Assembly: GCF_000940805.1 (NCBI RefSeq)
Contig: NZ_CP007142.1
Coordinates: 5,742,593 to 5,806,592 of the forward strand
Origin: Gynuella sunshinyii YC6258
GTDB taxonomy: Bacteria > Pseudomonadota > Gammaproteobacteria > Pseudomonadales > Natronospirillaceae
DNA length: 64,000 nucleotides
Direction of reading: 5' to 3'
This document shows, piece by piece, positions 12,704-22,243 of the stretch; the stretch's first letter is position 1, and each line of letters opens with the position of its first letter. The position numbers and the translations under genes are program-made. Below the pieces are notes generated by a model. It was not told where the DNA came from and made no database searches. It saw only the letters and a list, made by a program, of their open reading frames with translations.

Positions 12704-14491
12704 TTAATACAGAGTATTCCCATAAGTCTGGTTATTATTATCATTATTGATAATTCTGACTTCTTTCTTAAATTTATTGTTCCTGACGACGTTATACATT
12801 GCCTGGTCACGATTGCTGGTCACACTACCGGCCAGAGGTGGATTCCCAACATTATCTGCACTACAATCCAACACTAGCAGAGTAGGCCCTTGCCTTGAAC
12901 CTATGAATATCCCCGGCTTATCTCCATCATAATGATTATAGTAAAAGCGATTGTTTTCAATCAGATTAAAACTTGGAGAGGAATATCTTACCGCTCCACC
13001 CTCACCACAATTACGATAAAGATAAATTCCCCCCGCCTCCAGATAGGCAAAATAATTACCTCTAAAAATATTAAATGAAGAACCATCTATCGCCACAAGC
13101 TCTCTGGATTTATCATAAACCTTTACTGTGTTAGCGATTTCAACGATGTTTGTAGTATCAGTCTCAAATATATTATTGAGAAATGAGTTTCGATACGAAT
13201 CCACATCTAAATAAAGAACAACATTTTTAGATTTCCCAGTAAAATGACTGTTTTGCATGGTGACATAGTGTACACCAGGGCCAATATAAAAGGGGGTTTC
13301 CTCATTGGCCGCAATAGTTATATTGTCAAATACAATACCATGAGGCGCGCTATCCCTTACTCTTTTAACATGCTCAACTCCCAACCTGGAGCTTTCAACG
13401 ACATCCTTTGATTGTCCATTCTTACCCATACCAATAATTCTAATGCTCGGTATAGTACAATTTTTAATTACAATATTTTCTGGCACAGAATATACATTTT
13501 CCGACTGCTTGTATGACTCTATTACCAATTGTTTTGTCAGGGTTCCATTATTGCAATCCAAAACGAGATTAGAGAATAACCGCCCTGAAAGCTTCACTTG
13601 AGTATTAATACTCTGGCCACTACTCATTCTGCAATACAATTTATCAGTAGAGAGACTGGTAACGTTTTCTCCCACTGGGCACCCGGCAGGTAAACTATCA
13701 TATGAGCTTTCGGGATCGCTCAATGGGGGGATATCTCCCATAAAAGGAACCTGCCAGCGATATGAGTTATTCAAAGTTGCCCTCGCGCCAGAAAGACTGC
13801 CTCGCACTTCAATATTCTGATACTGATAATCATGCATGTAATACCGTGGCAATTCAAAAGAAAAACGATGGGCACTTCCACTTGGTGTATTACAAGCCCT
13901 GGCCACAGCATCTTCACTGTTACGCGATGCAACCACTGATCGAATCGTTTTACTTCCGATACCAAGCTCCACCATCGGCTGCTCACTTGAGTAAGTCAGG
14001 CAAGCCCACCCTGAAACAATGAAATTATTATGGTTGGTATCAAAATGCACCGGATCAATATGACCAATCACCTTTCTTTCTGGAATTGTAAAACTACCGG
14101 AATTAGTAATTGTTGTATTCGGCCCATTGGAGTCAATCCCATGAACATATAGTTTACGACCACCATGCTCACGCCACTGAGACTCAGTCAAGACCAATGA
14201 AAATCTGCGGTATTCACTATAAGCCTTACAAACTTTATTTATATCTCCGGCATCTGCAGCCTTAATATTTGCTTTAGCTCCACGGATAATTGTCGCATCA
14301 GAAGAACCTGCCGGTGCACCACTATACAAATGCACATCTATACTGTCCGTTCTGCCCTTTTGACAAGCCCAGCCATGGATGAACACTTGACTGTTATTGT
14401 TGATGAGCTTAACGGTATCAATAGCACCGGCTATTTCAGCGAGTGCAGGCCCTGACGAGATTAAAATTAGAAAAGCAATAAAGAACTTCAT
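12704..14491 (-). CDS. Secreted parallel beta-helix protein
   Basis: This 595-residue protein has a signal peptide (about 1-18, FLILISSGPALA). Two related beta-rich modules follow: about 19-135 with VFIHGWACQKG, and about 140-250 with FIVSGWACLTY. The C-terminal half (about 290-595) has the short repeating strands, Asn ladders and turns of a right-handed beta-helix (for example NIVIKNCTIPSIRI, FDNITIA, VTMQNSHFTG, SFNIFRGNYF and FNLIENNRFYYN). Such folds are typical of polysaccharide lyases, hydrolases and epimerases, but I see no diagnostic catalytic residues and do not name an activity. It could act on extracellular glycan. A 120-bp internal segment is duplicated at 9694-9813. Confidence 0.8.
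   Translation of the reverse strand: MKFFIAFLILISSGPALAEIAGAIDTVKLINNNSQVFIHGWACQKGRTDSIDVHLYSGAPAGSSDATIIRGAKANIKAADAGDINKVCKAYSEYRRFSLVLTESQWREHGGRKLYVHGIDSNGPNTTITNSGSFTIPERKVIGHIDPVHFDTNHNNFIVSGWACLTYSSEQPMVELGIGSKTIRSVVASRNSEDAVARACNTPSGSAHRFSFELPRYYMHDYQYQNIEVRGSLSGARATLNNSYRWQVPFMGDIPPLSDPESSYDSLPAGCPVGENVTSLSTDKLYCRMSSGQSINTQVKLSGRLFSNLVLDCNNGTLTKQLVIESYKQSENVYSVPENIVIKNCTIPSIRIIGMGKNGQSKDVVESSRLGVEHVKRVRDSAPHGIVFDNITIAANEETPFYIGPGVHYVTMQNSHFTGKSKNVVLYLDVDSYRNSFLNNIFETDTTNIVEIANTVKVYDKSRELVAIDGSSFNIFRGNYFAYLEAGGIYLYRNCGEGGAVRYSSPSFNLIENNRFYYNHYDGDKPGIFIGSRQGPTLLVLDCSADNVGNPPLAGSVTSNRDQAMYNVVRNNKFKKEVRIINNDNNNQTYGNTLY
13114..13233. repeat. 120-bp segment duplicated downstream of the subtilase (copy 2, in gene)
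   Basis: This is the in-gene counterpart of the copy at 9694-9813, with 117 of 120 bases identical and the same orientation. It encodes part of the beta-helix region (roughly residues 420-459). The gene itself is open across it, so this copy is the likely source. Confidence 0.95.
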
Positions 14492-14723
14492 ACGATACTC
14501 CTTAATTTTCCTTTGTTCCTTTGATTAATGTAGACGGATGACCAGCAATATCTCCGATTGGTGATATTAGAAGCAAATACTATAAGGTTATTCTGCAGAT
14601 AGGTAACTTTTAGAACCCAAATTGCCATATCAAAGTATATTGGTGCATATAAACCAGTTACTTCTTGGCAACTAACCTTAACATCGCAACAAGTGAATTA
14701 CATATCCTTTCAGGCGGAAAAGG

Positions 14724-14743
14724 TCAGGCCATTTATGGCCTGA
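14724..14743 (-). terminator. Hairpin downstream of cysNC
   Basis: The perfect 9-bp arms TCAGGCCAT and ATGGCCTGA are separated by two bases. On the minus strand the hairpin is followed by CCTTTTCC. It lies 14 bp past the cysNC stop, so it is a good candidate for the end of the cysD-cysNC transcript. The T-run is short. Confidence 0.6.
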
Positions 14744-14756
14744 TACATGACTTACG

Positions 14757-16658
14757 TCAGATATACCCACGCTCACGCAGATACTCAATCACCATATCGG
14801 CACTTTCTTCTGGAGTTGCAGCGGTCGTGTCGAGGCGACACTCAGGCGTTTCCGGTGGCTCATACGGTGAGTCGATACCGGTGAAGTTCTTCAGTTCACC
14901 GCGACGTGCTTTTTTGTAGAGTCCTTTAACATCCCGCTGTTCAGCGATACTGAGCGGAGTATCGATAAAGATCTCAACAAACTCCCCATCTCCCACCATT
15001 TCTCTGGCCATACGACGTTCAGAGCGGAATGGCGAAATGAATGCAGTAATCACGATCAGTCCGGCATCCACCATGAGTTTTGCCACTTCGGCAATACGAC
15101 GGATATTTTCAACCCGATCACCATCGGTAAAACCAAGGTCTTTGTTCAATCCATGACGCACATTATCGCCATCCAACAGGTAGGTATGGTGCCCCATGGT
15201 GAACAGTTTTTTCTCCACCAGATTGGCAACCGTGGATTTGCCCGCCCCGGATAATCCGGTCAGCCACAGAATGCAGGGTTTTTGATGCTTGAGCTGCGAG
15301 CGTCCTTCCTTGTTGACGTCCACGTGCTGCATGGTAATGTTCTGGCTGCGGCGCAGCGCAAAATTCACCAGACCGGCGCCCATGGTATTGTTGGAAATGC
15401 GATCAATCAGAATAAAACCACCGGTATCCTGATTCTCGGAGTACGGGTCAAACGCGATGGCCTGATCCAGGCTGATGGTACAAACACCGATCCCGTTAAG
15501 CTCCAGTTTCTTCGCGGCCATGTGCTCCATGGTGTTCACATTGACCTGATATTTAATATCCGTCAGCGACGCAGATACGGTTTTGGTGCCTATTTTCATT
15601 AAATAGGTTCGCCCCGGTAGCATGGGTTCTTCGTGCATCCAAATAACGGTCGTTTCAAACTGTTTGGCAACCGCTGCCGGTTCTTGTGCGGCCACCATAA
15701 GATCCCCACGGGAAATATCGATTTCGTCGGTCAGGGTCAGGGTGATGGATTGTCCGGCCTGGGCGCTTTCAAGGTCGCCATCACGGGTCACAATTCGGGC
15801 AACGGTGCTTTCTTTGCCGGATGGCAAAACCCGGATTTTATCGCCCGGATGAATGGTCCCACCTCCGATCTGGCCGGAAAAACCGCGAAAATCCAGATTG
15901 GGGCGGTTCACCCACTGTACTGGCATGCGAAACGGCTTGTGTTTCAGGCGCTCTTCATCGATCTCAACGGTTTCCAGGTATCCCATCAAAGTGGTGCCGT
16001 GATACCAGGGCATGTTGATACTGGGTTCAATAATATTATCGCCCTTGAATGCCGACATCGGGATAAATGTGACATTTTCGATACCCAACTGTCTGGCAAA
16101 ATCGCGGTAATCGTCGACAATCTGGTCATAAACTTTTTCGGAATAATCCACCAGATCCATTTTGTTAATTGCCACGACAATATGACGAATGCCAATCAGG
16201 TGAGTCAGATAACTGTGTCGACGGGTCTGGGTCAGAATGCCTTTACGGGCATCAACCATCAGAATGGCCACATCTGCAGTAGAGGCACCGGTGACCATAT
16301 TTCGGGTATATTGTTCATGTCCCGGCGTATCGGCAACAATGAACTTGCGCTTGTCAGTCGAGAAAAACCGATACGCTACATCAATGGTAATACCCTGCTC
16401 CCGCTCGGCCGCAAGACCATCGACGAGCAGGGCAAAATCGATACTGTCTCCCTGAGTACCGAATTTTTTTGAATCGGACTCAACTGCCGCCAACTGGTCT
16501 TCAAACAACATTTTGGATTCAAAGAGCAGACGGCCAATAAGAGTACTTTTACCGTCGTCCACACTGCCACAGGTAATAAACCGTAGCAGGCTTTTATGCT
16601 CGTGATTTTTAAGATATTGGGCAATATCCGTTGCGATCAGATCAGATACATGTGCCAT
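14757..16658 (-). CDS. cysNC: Bifunctional sulfate adenylyltransferase subunit 1 / APS kinase
   Basis: This 633-residue CysN-CysC fusion has GTPase motifs GSVDDGKST at residues 31-39, [12 protein letters not shown] near 110 and NKMDLVDYS near 165. EF-Tu-like beta-barrel domains follow. A C-terminal APS kinase begins near residue 445, with P-loop GLSGAGKST and the [15 protein letters not shown] substrate motif. CysN uses GTP to drive APS formation with CysD, and the CysC part phosphorylates APS to PAPS. The start codon shares its last base with the cysD stop region, so the two are translationally coupled. PAPS can serve cysteine synthesis or sulfation. No PAPS reductase or sulfotransferase is seen in the window. 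Confidence 0.96.
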   Translation of the reverse strand: MAHVSDLIATDIAQYLKNHEHKSLLRFITCGSVDDGKSTLIGRLLFESKMLFEDQLAAVESDSKKFGTQGDSIDFALLVDGLAAEREQGITIDVAYRFFSTDKRKFIVADTPGHEQYTRNMVTGASTADVAILMVDARKGILTQTRRHSYLTHLIGIRHIVVAINKMDLVDYSEKVYDQIVDDYRDFARQLGIENVTFIPMSAFKGDNIIEPSINMPWYHGTTLMGYLETVEIDEERLKHKPFRMPVQWVNRPNLDFRGFSGQIGGGTIHPGDKIRVLPSGKESTVARIVTRDGDLESAQAGQSITLTLTDEIDISRGDLMVAAQEPAAVAKQFETTVIWMHEEPMLPGRTYLMKIGTKTVSASLTDIKYQVNVNTMEHMAAKKLELNGIGVCTISLDQAIAFDPYSENQDTGGFILIDRISNNTMGAGLVNFALRRSQNITMQHVDVNKEGRSQLKHQKPCILWLTGLSGAGKSTVANLVEKKLFTMGHHTYLLDGDNVRHGLNKDLGFTDGDRVENIRRIAEVAKLMVDAGLIVITAFISPFRSERRMAREMVGDGEFVEIFIDTPLSIAEQRDVKGLYKKARRGELKNFTGIDSPYEPPETPECRLDTTAATPEESADMVIEYLRERGYI

Positions 16659-17557
16659 TAGAAATACCCCTCCTGCTTTTTCTTTTCCATCGATGCGGCC
16701 GAGTCATGATCAATTACCCGTCCCTGGCGTTCAGACGTTTTGGTTAACAGCATTTCCTGAATAATGGCCGGTAAGGTATCCGCTTCTGATTCCACGGCAC
16801 CCGTCAGGGGGTAACATCCCAACGTACGAAACCGGACTTTTTTCATCATCGGCACTTCGCCGTCACGCAGCGGCATCCGTTCATCATCCACCATGATCAA
16901 CACACCGTCACGCTCCACAACCGGGCGCTCGGCAGAATAATACAGCGGCACAATCGGGACATTTTCAAGATAGATATATTGCCAGATATCCAGTTCCGTC
17001 CAGTTCGATAACGGAAATACCCGGATGGATTCGCCTTTGTGTTTACGGGCGTTGTACTGCTTCCAGATTTCCGGACGCTGGTTTTTCGGATCCCAGCGGT
17101 GATCAGCAGTCCGGAACGAAAAAATACGCTCCTTGGCACGGGATTTTTCTTCATCCCGACGCGCCCCGCCAAACGCCGCATCAAAGCCATATTTGTTCAG
17201 GGCCTGTTTGAGAGCTTCGGTTTTCATAATATCCGTATGAATGGCCGAACCATGAGTGAACGGATTTATGTCTTTTTCAATACCTTCAGGGTTAATGTAG
17301 GTGAGTAACTCCAGTCCCAGATCCTGAACCATTTTGTCCCGGAATTCATACATTTCCCGAAACTTCCAGCGGGTATCCACATGCAACAGCGGAAACGGCG
17401 GAATGGAGGGATAAAATGCTTTCATGGCAATGTGCAACATGACCGCACTGTCCTTACCGATGGAGTAGAGCATGACCGGGTTTTCAGTCTCGGCCACGAC
17501 TTCCCGCATGATCTGGATACTTTCCGCTTCCAGACGTTGGAGGTGTGTTAAAGGCAT
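16658..17557 (-). CDS. cysD: Sulfate adenylyltransferase subunit 2
   Basis: This is the ATP-pyrophosphatase-fold subunit that forms APS from ATP and sulfate with CysN. I take the ATG at 17557. It begins [14 protein letters not shown], the usual CysD N-terminus, has AAGGGGAC as a strong Shine-Dalgarno at good spacing, and gives 299 residues against about 300 for the family. The PP-loop [14 protein letters not shown] is near residue 30, with [20 protein letters not shown] near 150. The same frame stays open for 277 codons upstream (to 18388) through an unrelated helix-turn-helix module. That may be a real fusion, a lost stop codon, or two genes that happen to share a frame. Confidence 0.95.
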   Translation of the reverse strand: MPLTHLQRLEAESIQIMREVVAETENPVMLYSIGKDSAVMLHIAMKAFYPSIPPFPLLHVDTRWKFREMYEFRDKMVQDLGLELLTYINPEGIEKDINPFTHGSAIHTDIMKTEALKQALNKYGFDAAFGGARRDEEKSRAKERIFSFRTADHRWDPKNQRPEIWKQYNARKHKGESIRVFPLSNWTELDIWQYIYLENVPIVPLYYSAERPVVERDGVLIMVDDERMPLRDGEVPMMKKVRFRTLGCYPLTGAVESEADTLPAIIQEMLLTKTSERQGRVIDHDSAASMEKKKQEGYF

Positions 17558-18388
17558 ATCCGTCCCCTTGGATTGACAATTATTAATTTTGTGAGTTGTT
17601 GCCGGCGGCGTTTTACGATCGATACCACCAGCCTGCAAGTTCAATTCTCCGTGGGGAATCAAACAGACATTTTGCTGCTGGCTTACCCACGCGCCCAGTT
17701 TCTGATATCGCTGCAAGAACGGGCTTTTAACGATCAGCATCATTCCCTCAGGACAGTCATCCAGAACTGCAGATGCAGCTTTGATGATGGATGTTTCACC
17801 CAACGGAGTATCAGAATGCAACCATTGCACCCGATTTTTGAGATCCCTCAGATACACTTGGTAGCCTGTCGAAACTCCATGGTTAAAGCTGAAGTTCCTG
17901 ACTCCACAGATGAAAACCGCCGGTTTTTGACGTTTTTCAGCATGACGACCTCGTTCTTCGCACCATTGCCGTGCAGCTTTACGACTGACATCGAATGTCT
18001 CATCTGGAGGAATCAATCCACATTCTTTCAAATAACGCCCAATAGTTTTGGCCGATACCAATTCCTGATAGTTATCTTCCAGCCAGTGCTGAACCGCTTC
18101 GATACTCCACAACCCATTAAGTGGTGATGAAATATGAATAAGCTCCTTGATCACCCCTGCCAAATGATGTTTCTTCAACCCCTTGGTACCAGAAGGTCGT
18201 CCCCTGGGGCGCATCTGAAGTGCCTGCCAACCACCGGTCAGAAACTTCTTATAAGCGGCAATGATCGTTGGATGACTCAGGCCGGTCTGTTGCTGAATGT
18301 CATTGAGACTTTTCTTCTGCAACCTCAGCATCACAGCCTGCTTCCGCAGATGTTCCTGCTGTTTTAGCCCCCCCTCCTGCACGTCCAT
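17558..18388 (-). CDS. IS630-like helix-turn-helix protein, frame continuous with cysD
   Basis: This is an open stretch of 277 codons from ATG 18388 running without a stop into cysD. Residues 1-60 form a homeodomain-like HTH ([20 protein letters not shown], then [20 protein letters not shown], then [12 protein letters not shown]). A second winged-helix segment follows at 75-130 ([20 protein letters not shown], then [13 protein letters not shown]). This is the order seen at the start of IS630/Tc1-type transposases. The rest (about 155-250) is short and lacks recognisable DDE motifs; where the family has DNAxxH and PYSPELNP, this reads KSPFLQRY and PHGELNL. The final 20 codons are AT-rich and look like a leader. 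It may be a domesticated DNA-binding protein acting on the divergent sulfate genes, or a decayed transposase. Confidence 0.55.
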
Positions 18389-18552
18389 CGACTATCCACT
18401 CTAAATTGACCGTTGAGATGTTAGGGACAACTCTTTACTATCGCAATCACTTTTTATTAAACATTTTTTGTCCCGAATGTATTCGCAGTGATTTATCACA
18501 GGCAGTCTGTCATTGCTTCAGCGGCAAAGACCTTTTTATATGAGATAAAATC

Positions 18553-20319
18553 ATGGGGTATGAAGCTTATCTGACCTTAACCGTGGTTGTCGGCGTACTG
18601 GTCGCACTGGTCAGTAGTCGCCTGGCAACCGACGTCATTTTGATGGCAGCCATGGCAACACTGGTCATCACTGGTGTTTTGACGCCCGCGGAAGGATTGG
18701 CCGGGTTTTCCAACCCCGGCGTCATGACCATCGCCACACTGTACATTGTCGCCGCCGGCCTGAAAGAGACGGGTGCCATTCAATGGATTGCCGGGCGACT
18801 ATTGGGACAACCCAAAAACGTTCGCCATGGCATCATGAAGGTCATTGCCCCAACCGCCATGATGAGCGCCTTCATGAATAACACCGCCGTGGTGGCCATG
18901 TTTATCCCGTCTATTCAGGAATGGTCCAGGCGATCCAGCATTCCGACTTCAAAACTGCTGATCCCCCTTAGCTACGCCGCCATTCTAGGAGGCACTTGTA
19001 CCCTGATCGGTACCAGCACCAACCTTGTCATCGATGGACTGCTACAGTCCGCTCTGGATACCCGGCTAACCATGTTCTCCCTGGCCTGGCTGGGTATTCC
19101 GCTCTTGCTAATTGGTGGCACGTTTCTGTTTTTCTTTGCTGATCGGTTACTGCCAGACCGGGATGGAGGCATTGACCGGCTTGGCAATGTCCGCGAGTAC
19201 AGCGTGGATGTTCACATTGACGAAAACGGACCGCTCTGTGGCAAAACTATTGAGGAGGCCGGTTTACGGAGCCTGAGTTATGGCTATCTGGTGGAAATTC
19301 ATCGCCACGAACGTCTGCTACCCGCAGTCTCTCCTGATACTCAACTGCTGGCGGGCGATGAACTGGTATTTGTAGGAGCTCCGGAATGCGCGCGTGAACT
19401 CAGAAGCATTCATGGCCTAAAGCCGGCTAACGGCGATGTTGACAAGCTGAAACTGGCCAATCATGAGCGGGTGTTGGTGGAGGCCGTTATCGGTCCTGAG
19501 TTTTTCGGCCTGGACCAGACCATTAAAGAATCCAGATTCCGGACCCGCTTTCAGGCGGCCATTTTGTCAGTCTCCCGCAACGGTAATCGCATTGAAGGCA
19601 AGATCGGGGATATCCGACTGCAGGTCGGCGACACCCTGCTGCTGGAAACCAGCCAGGATTTTGTCGGCCAATACCGGTCCCGCCGTGACTTTCTACTGGT
19701 CAGTGCCATCAACGATTCCACACCACCTTCATTCCATAAAGCCCCTATTGCTTTGTACATACTACTGGCCATGGTCATTGCCAGTGCCAGTGGCCTGCTC
19801 AGCATCCTGCAATCAGCCTTCATTGCCGCCGGACTGATGCTGGCAACCCACTGCATTTCCATTACCAAGGCGCGCAGGAATATTGACCTGACAGTCATTA
19901 CCGTGATTGCTGCTTCCTTTTCCCTCGGAGCCGCCATGACCAAAACCGGTGTAGCGGCCACTATCGCCAGCTGGCTGCTCATCAATGACTCCATCCCGCC
20001 CTGGGTGGTACTGGCCATGGTGTATTTGCTCACGGCGGTTTTTACGGAGATTATTACCAATAATGCTGCCGCCATTCTGATGTTTCCGATTGCGGTCTCG
20101 CTGGCCGAACAATTGCAAGTCAGTTATATGCCATTTGTCATCGCAGTCATGTTTGCAGCCTCAGCCAGTTTTGTCATTCCCCTGGGTTATCAGACCAATC
20201 TGATGGTCATGGGTCCCGGGGGCTATAAAACATCGGACTTTGTCGCCATCGGTTTGCCCATGAGCATCGTGGTAGCAACAACGTCTATATTTCTCATCCC
20301 AATGATTTGGGCTTTTTAA
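18553..20319 (+). CDS. SLC13-type transporter with two RCK-C domains, likely sulfate permease
   Basis: This 588-residue membrane protein is built as SLC13/DASS-like permeases with TrkA-C insertions. Hydrophobic helices fill residues 1-195 (including FMNNTAVVAMFIPSIQEW and TCTLIGTSTNLVIDGL). Two soluble RCK-C-like segments follow at about 210-290 and 300-375. A second helical block runs from about 395 to 588 (TEIITNNAAAILMFPIAVSL, then FVIPLGYQTNLMVMGPGGY). The paired NxT/N-type clamps are the substrate sites of the family. It is divergent from cysD-cysNC and adjacent to cysQ, so sulfate uptake is the most likely role. Substrate is inferred from context only. Confidence 0.8.
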   Translation: MGYEAYLTLTVVVGVLVALVSSRLATDVILMAAMATLVITGVLTPAEGLAGFSNPGVMTIATLYIVAAGLKETGAIQWIAGRLLGQPKNVRHGIMKVIAPTAMMSAFMNNTAVVAMFIPSIQEWSRRSSIPTSKLLIPLSYAAILGGTCTLIGTSTNLVIDGLLQSALDTRLTMFSLAWLGIPLLLIGGTFLFFFADRLLPDRDGGIDRLGNVREYSVDVHIDENGPLCGKTIEEAGLRSLSYGYLVEIHRHERLLPAVSPDTQLLAGDELVFVGAPECARELRSIHGLKPANGDVDKLKLANHERVLVEAVIGPEFFGLDQTIKESRFRTRFQAAILSVSRNGNRIEGKIGDIRLQVGDTLLLETSQDFVGQYRSRRDFLLVSAINDSTPPSFHKAPIALYILLAMVIASASGLLSILQSAFIAAGLMLATHCISITKARRNIDLTVITVIAASFSLGAAMTKTGVAATIASWLLINDSIPPWVVLAMVYLLTAVFTEIITNNAAAILMFPIAVSLAEQLQVSYMPFVIAVMFAASASFVIPLGYQTNLMVMGPGGYKTSDFVAIGLPMSIVVATTSIFLIPMIWAF

Positions 20320-20334
20320 ACGATCAGGAACAGT

Positions 20335-21129
20335 ATGATGGAATTTACGACTGACAGTATTCTCAAGCTGGCGAAGGCCGCCGGTGACGCGATTATGGAC
20401 ATCTATGAAAAGGATTTTGCCATTTATGACAAATCCGACAGCAGCCCTTTGACTGAAGCTGACCTGGCCTCCCATCACCTGATTGTGGATGGTCTCAAAA
20501 CACTCACACCGGATATCCCGGTGTTATCGGAAGAATCAGGGGATGCCGTTAAGTCCGAGCGCCTGAACTGGTCACGTTATTGGCTCATAGACCCACTGGA
20601 TGGCACGAAAGAATTCATCAAAAAAAATGGCGAGTTCACCGTCAATATTGCCCTGATTGAGAATGGCCAGCCAGTGTTTGGAGTGGTATACGCTCCGGCT
20701 CTGGATACTTACTACTGGGGCGAACAGAACAAAGGGGCCTGCAAGCAGGTTGGACAACAACCGGCTCAAACCATTCAGGTGGCCGAGGTGCCGGCACAAG
20801 CCAGCGGCTGGCGGGTTGTGGGCAGTCGCTCACATCAGTCTGATGAATTCAAAGCGTTCATGCAGCGTCTGCCGGACGCAGATATTGTCGCCATGGGCAG
20901 TTCACTGAAATTATGCTTGGTTGCAGAAGGAAAAGCCGATCTATACCCACGCCTGGGGTTGACCAGCGAATGGGACACCGCTGCCGCGCATGCCGTGGTG
21001 TTGGCAGCAGGAGGTCAGGTGCTGGAAGCAGATTCATTAAAGCCACTGATCTATAACAGCCGACCAAACACATTACTCAATCCGTTTTTTATTGTCTGCG
21101 CATCCACCAGCCCTGTCTGGTGTCAATAA
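20335..21129 (+). CDS. cysQ: 3'(2'),5'-bisphosphate nucleotidase
   Basis: This 264-residue inositol-monophosphatase-fold enzyme removes the 3' phosphate from PAP (and PAPS), preventing build-up of the by-product of PAPS use. The metal-binding motifs are seen: DKSDSSPLTEADLASH near residue 37, LSEESG near 65, WLIDPLDGTKEFIKKNGEFT near 85 and LTSEWDTAAAHAVVLAAGG near 210. The length fits CysQ. It starts 16 bp after the transporter gene and ends before a perfect palindrome. Its presence supports active PAPS turnover in this cell. Confidence 0.94.
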   Translation: MMEFTTDSILKLAKAAGDAIMDIYEKDFAIYDKSDSSPLTEADLASHHLIVDGLKTLTPDIPVLSEESGDAVKSERLNWSRYWLIDPLDGTKEFIKKNGEFTVNIALIENGQPVFGVVYAPALDTYYWGEQNKGACKQVGQQPAQTIQVAEVPAQASGWRVVGSRSHQSDEFKAFMQRLPDADIVAMGSSLKLCLVAEGKADLYPRLGLTSEWDTAAAHAVVLAAGGQVLEADSLKPLIYNSRPNTLLNPFFIVCASTSPVWCQ

Positions 21130-21146
21130 CCGACCTCAGCCCAGGA

Positions 21147-21170
21147 AGCGGATGATTTAAATCATCCGCT
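21147..21170. terminator. Perfect palindrome between convergent cysQ and pirin genes
   Basis: A 24-base perfect inverted repeat (arms AGCGGATGATTT and AAATCATCCGCT, no spacer) lies 17 bp after the cysQ stop and 11 bp before the pirin stop on the other strand. The likely role is a bidirectional transcription stop, although no long T-run follows on either strand. Confidence 0.65.
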
Positions 21171-21181
21171 CATCGTTGGCA

Positions 21182-21883
21182 TCAGGAAGCTTTCGCCGGC
21201 AGATCAAACCAGAGAGCCTCAAGCCCCTGCTCCCCTGCCCGTAAATGTTGTTGGCGCTCACTTTTCAAACCAAATGCATCACCGGAATTAACCGTCAATC
21301 GATCAGTGATTGCCGCACCATTGATCACATGCAGGTATCCAAAACGAGACCCGGTCTCCAGCTGATACGCCTCTCCAGGTTCAAGTACGAGCCTGTAAAT
21401 CGCGGCATCCTGATGGATATGCAATGAACCATCCTGCCCATCTGGTGTCACCAGGGCTGTCAGTTTGCTGACCTGGGGGATACTGGCCTGTTCGTAACTT
21501 GGCAAAATACCCTGCACGTTGGGCAGTATCCATATTTGCAGGAACTTCAGCGAGTCCGTCTGGGACGGATTATATTCTGAATGGGTGATCCCGGTTCCGG
21601 CACTCATTCTTTGCACTTCACCCGCCGGAATGACGTAATGATTCCCGGTACTGTCTTTATGCTCAATATTACCTTCCAGTATGTAGGAAATAATTTCCAT
21701 ATCCTGGTGACCGTGGGGCGAAAAACCGGCTCCGGGTGAAACAGTATCGTCGTTAATTACCCGCAAGACCGAAAACCCCATATGACTGGGGTCGTAGTAA
21801 CTGCCAAAAGAAAAACTGTGTTTGCTGTCGAGCCAGCCAAAGTTCGCCTGACCACGCTCACCGGCAAGTCTGATGTAATCCAT
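21182..21883 (-). CDS. Pirin-family bicupin protein (YhhW-like)
   Basis: The start at 21883 is preferred because GGAGG lies five bases upstream and the product (233 aa) then begins MDYIRLAGERGQANFGWLDS, like YhhW. The seven extra residues of the longer frame are poorly placed. The cupin motif FSPHGHQDMEIISYILEGNI near residue 55 carries the metal-binding His residues, followed by RMSAGTGITHSEYN near 97. YhhW-type pirins bind metal and can oxidise quercetin in vitro. The cellular role is unclear. It is a single-gene unit convergent with cysQ. Confidence 0.9.
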   Translation of the reverse strand: MDYIRLAGERGQANFGWLDSKHSFSFGSYYDPSHMGFSVLRVINDDTVSPGAGFSPHGHQDMEIISYILEGNIEHKDSTGNHYVIPAGEVQRMSAGTGITHSEYNPSQTDSLKFLQIWILPNVQGILPSYEQASIPQVSKLTALVTPDGQDGSLHIHQDAAIYRLVLEPGEAYQLETGSRFGYLHVINGAAITDRLTVNSGDAFGLKSERQQHLRAGEQGLEALWFDLPAKAS

Positions 21884-22243
21884 AACCGCCTCCGAATCTG
21901 TCATTTGTTAAGATGACGACAACTGTAGTGACTATAGATACTCATGAAAATCGAAGAAATTAGGTTGTGTTATTCAATTATTTAGAACATCAACCCCTGA
22001 TTACTGTACTGCCGCAGACGGTCACTATCGTCCCTGCTGAAGGACCATAGAACTCATGATATTTCCAGGAACAACGGGAAGATCAAAGAAACAGAATAAA
22101 GAGCAATAGCTGCCATCGCTGTCAAAACCCAGATGACCAAAAGATAAAAATCTCTTACCCAAAAGTCTTCTCAAACTACAAAACATTACAGACTGATAAA
22201 TCATTATCATGATCACCAGTCTGTTCTGTGAACTGAATCGATT
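21884..22243. other. Intergenic region between pirin and serA-like genes
   Basis: This stretch of 360 bases should hold the pirin promoter and the end of the serA-like transcript. A minus-strand open frame at 22025-22216 has no family resemblance or ribosome-binding site and is not called. I see no convincing hairpin or repeat. Confidence 0.5.

Noticed and set aside
9694-14500. Active composite transposon or prophage carrying the subtilase
   Set aside because: The flanking IS remnants belong to different families (IS3, IS256), are truncated or frameshifted, and share no terminal repeats; no phage genes are present.
15633-16472. 279-codon open frame on the plus strand
   Set aside because: It lies wholly antisense to cysNC, whose motifs fix the real coding strand.
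17573-18127. 184-codon open frame on the plus strand, opposite the HTH module
   Set aside because: No family resemblance or ribosome-binding site; the minus strand has recognisable helix-turn-helix motifs.
22025-22216. 63-codon minus-strand open frame
   Set aside because: No coding signature; in the gap between pirin and serA-like genes.
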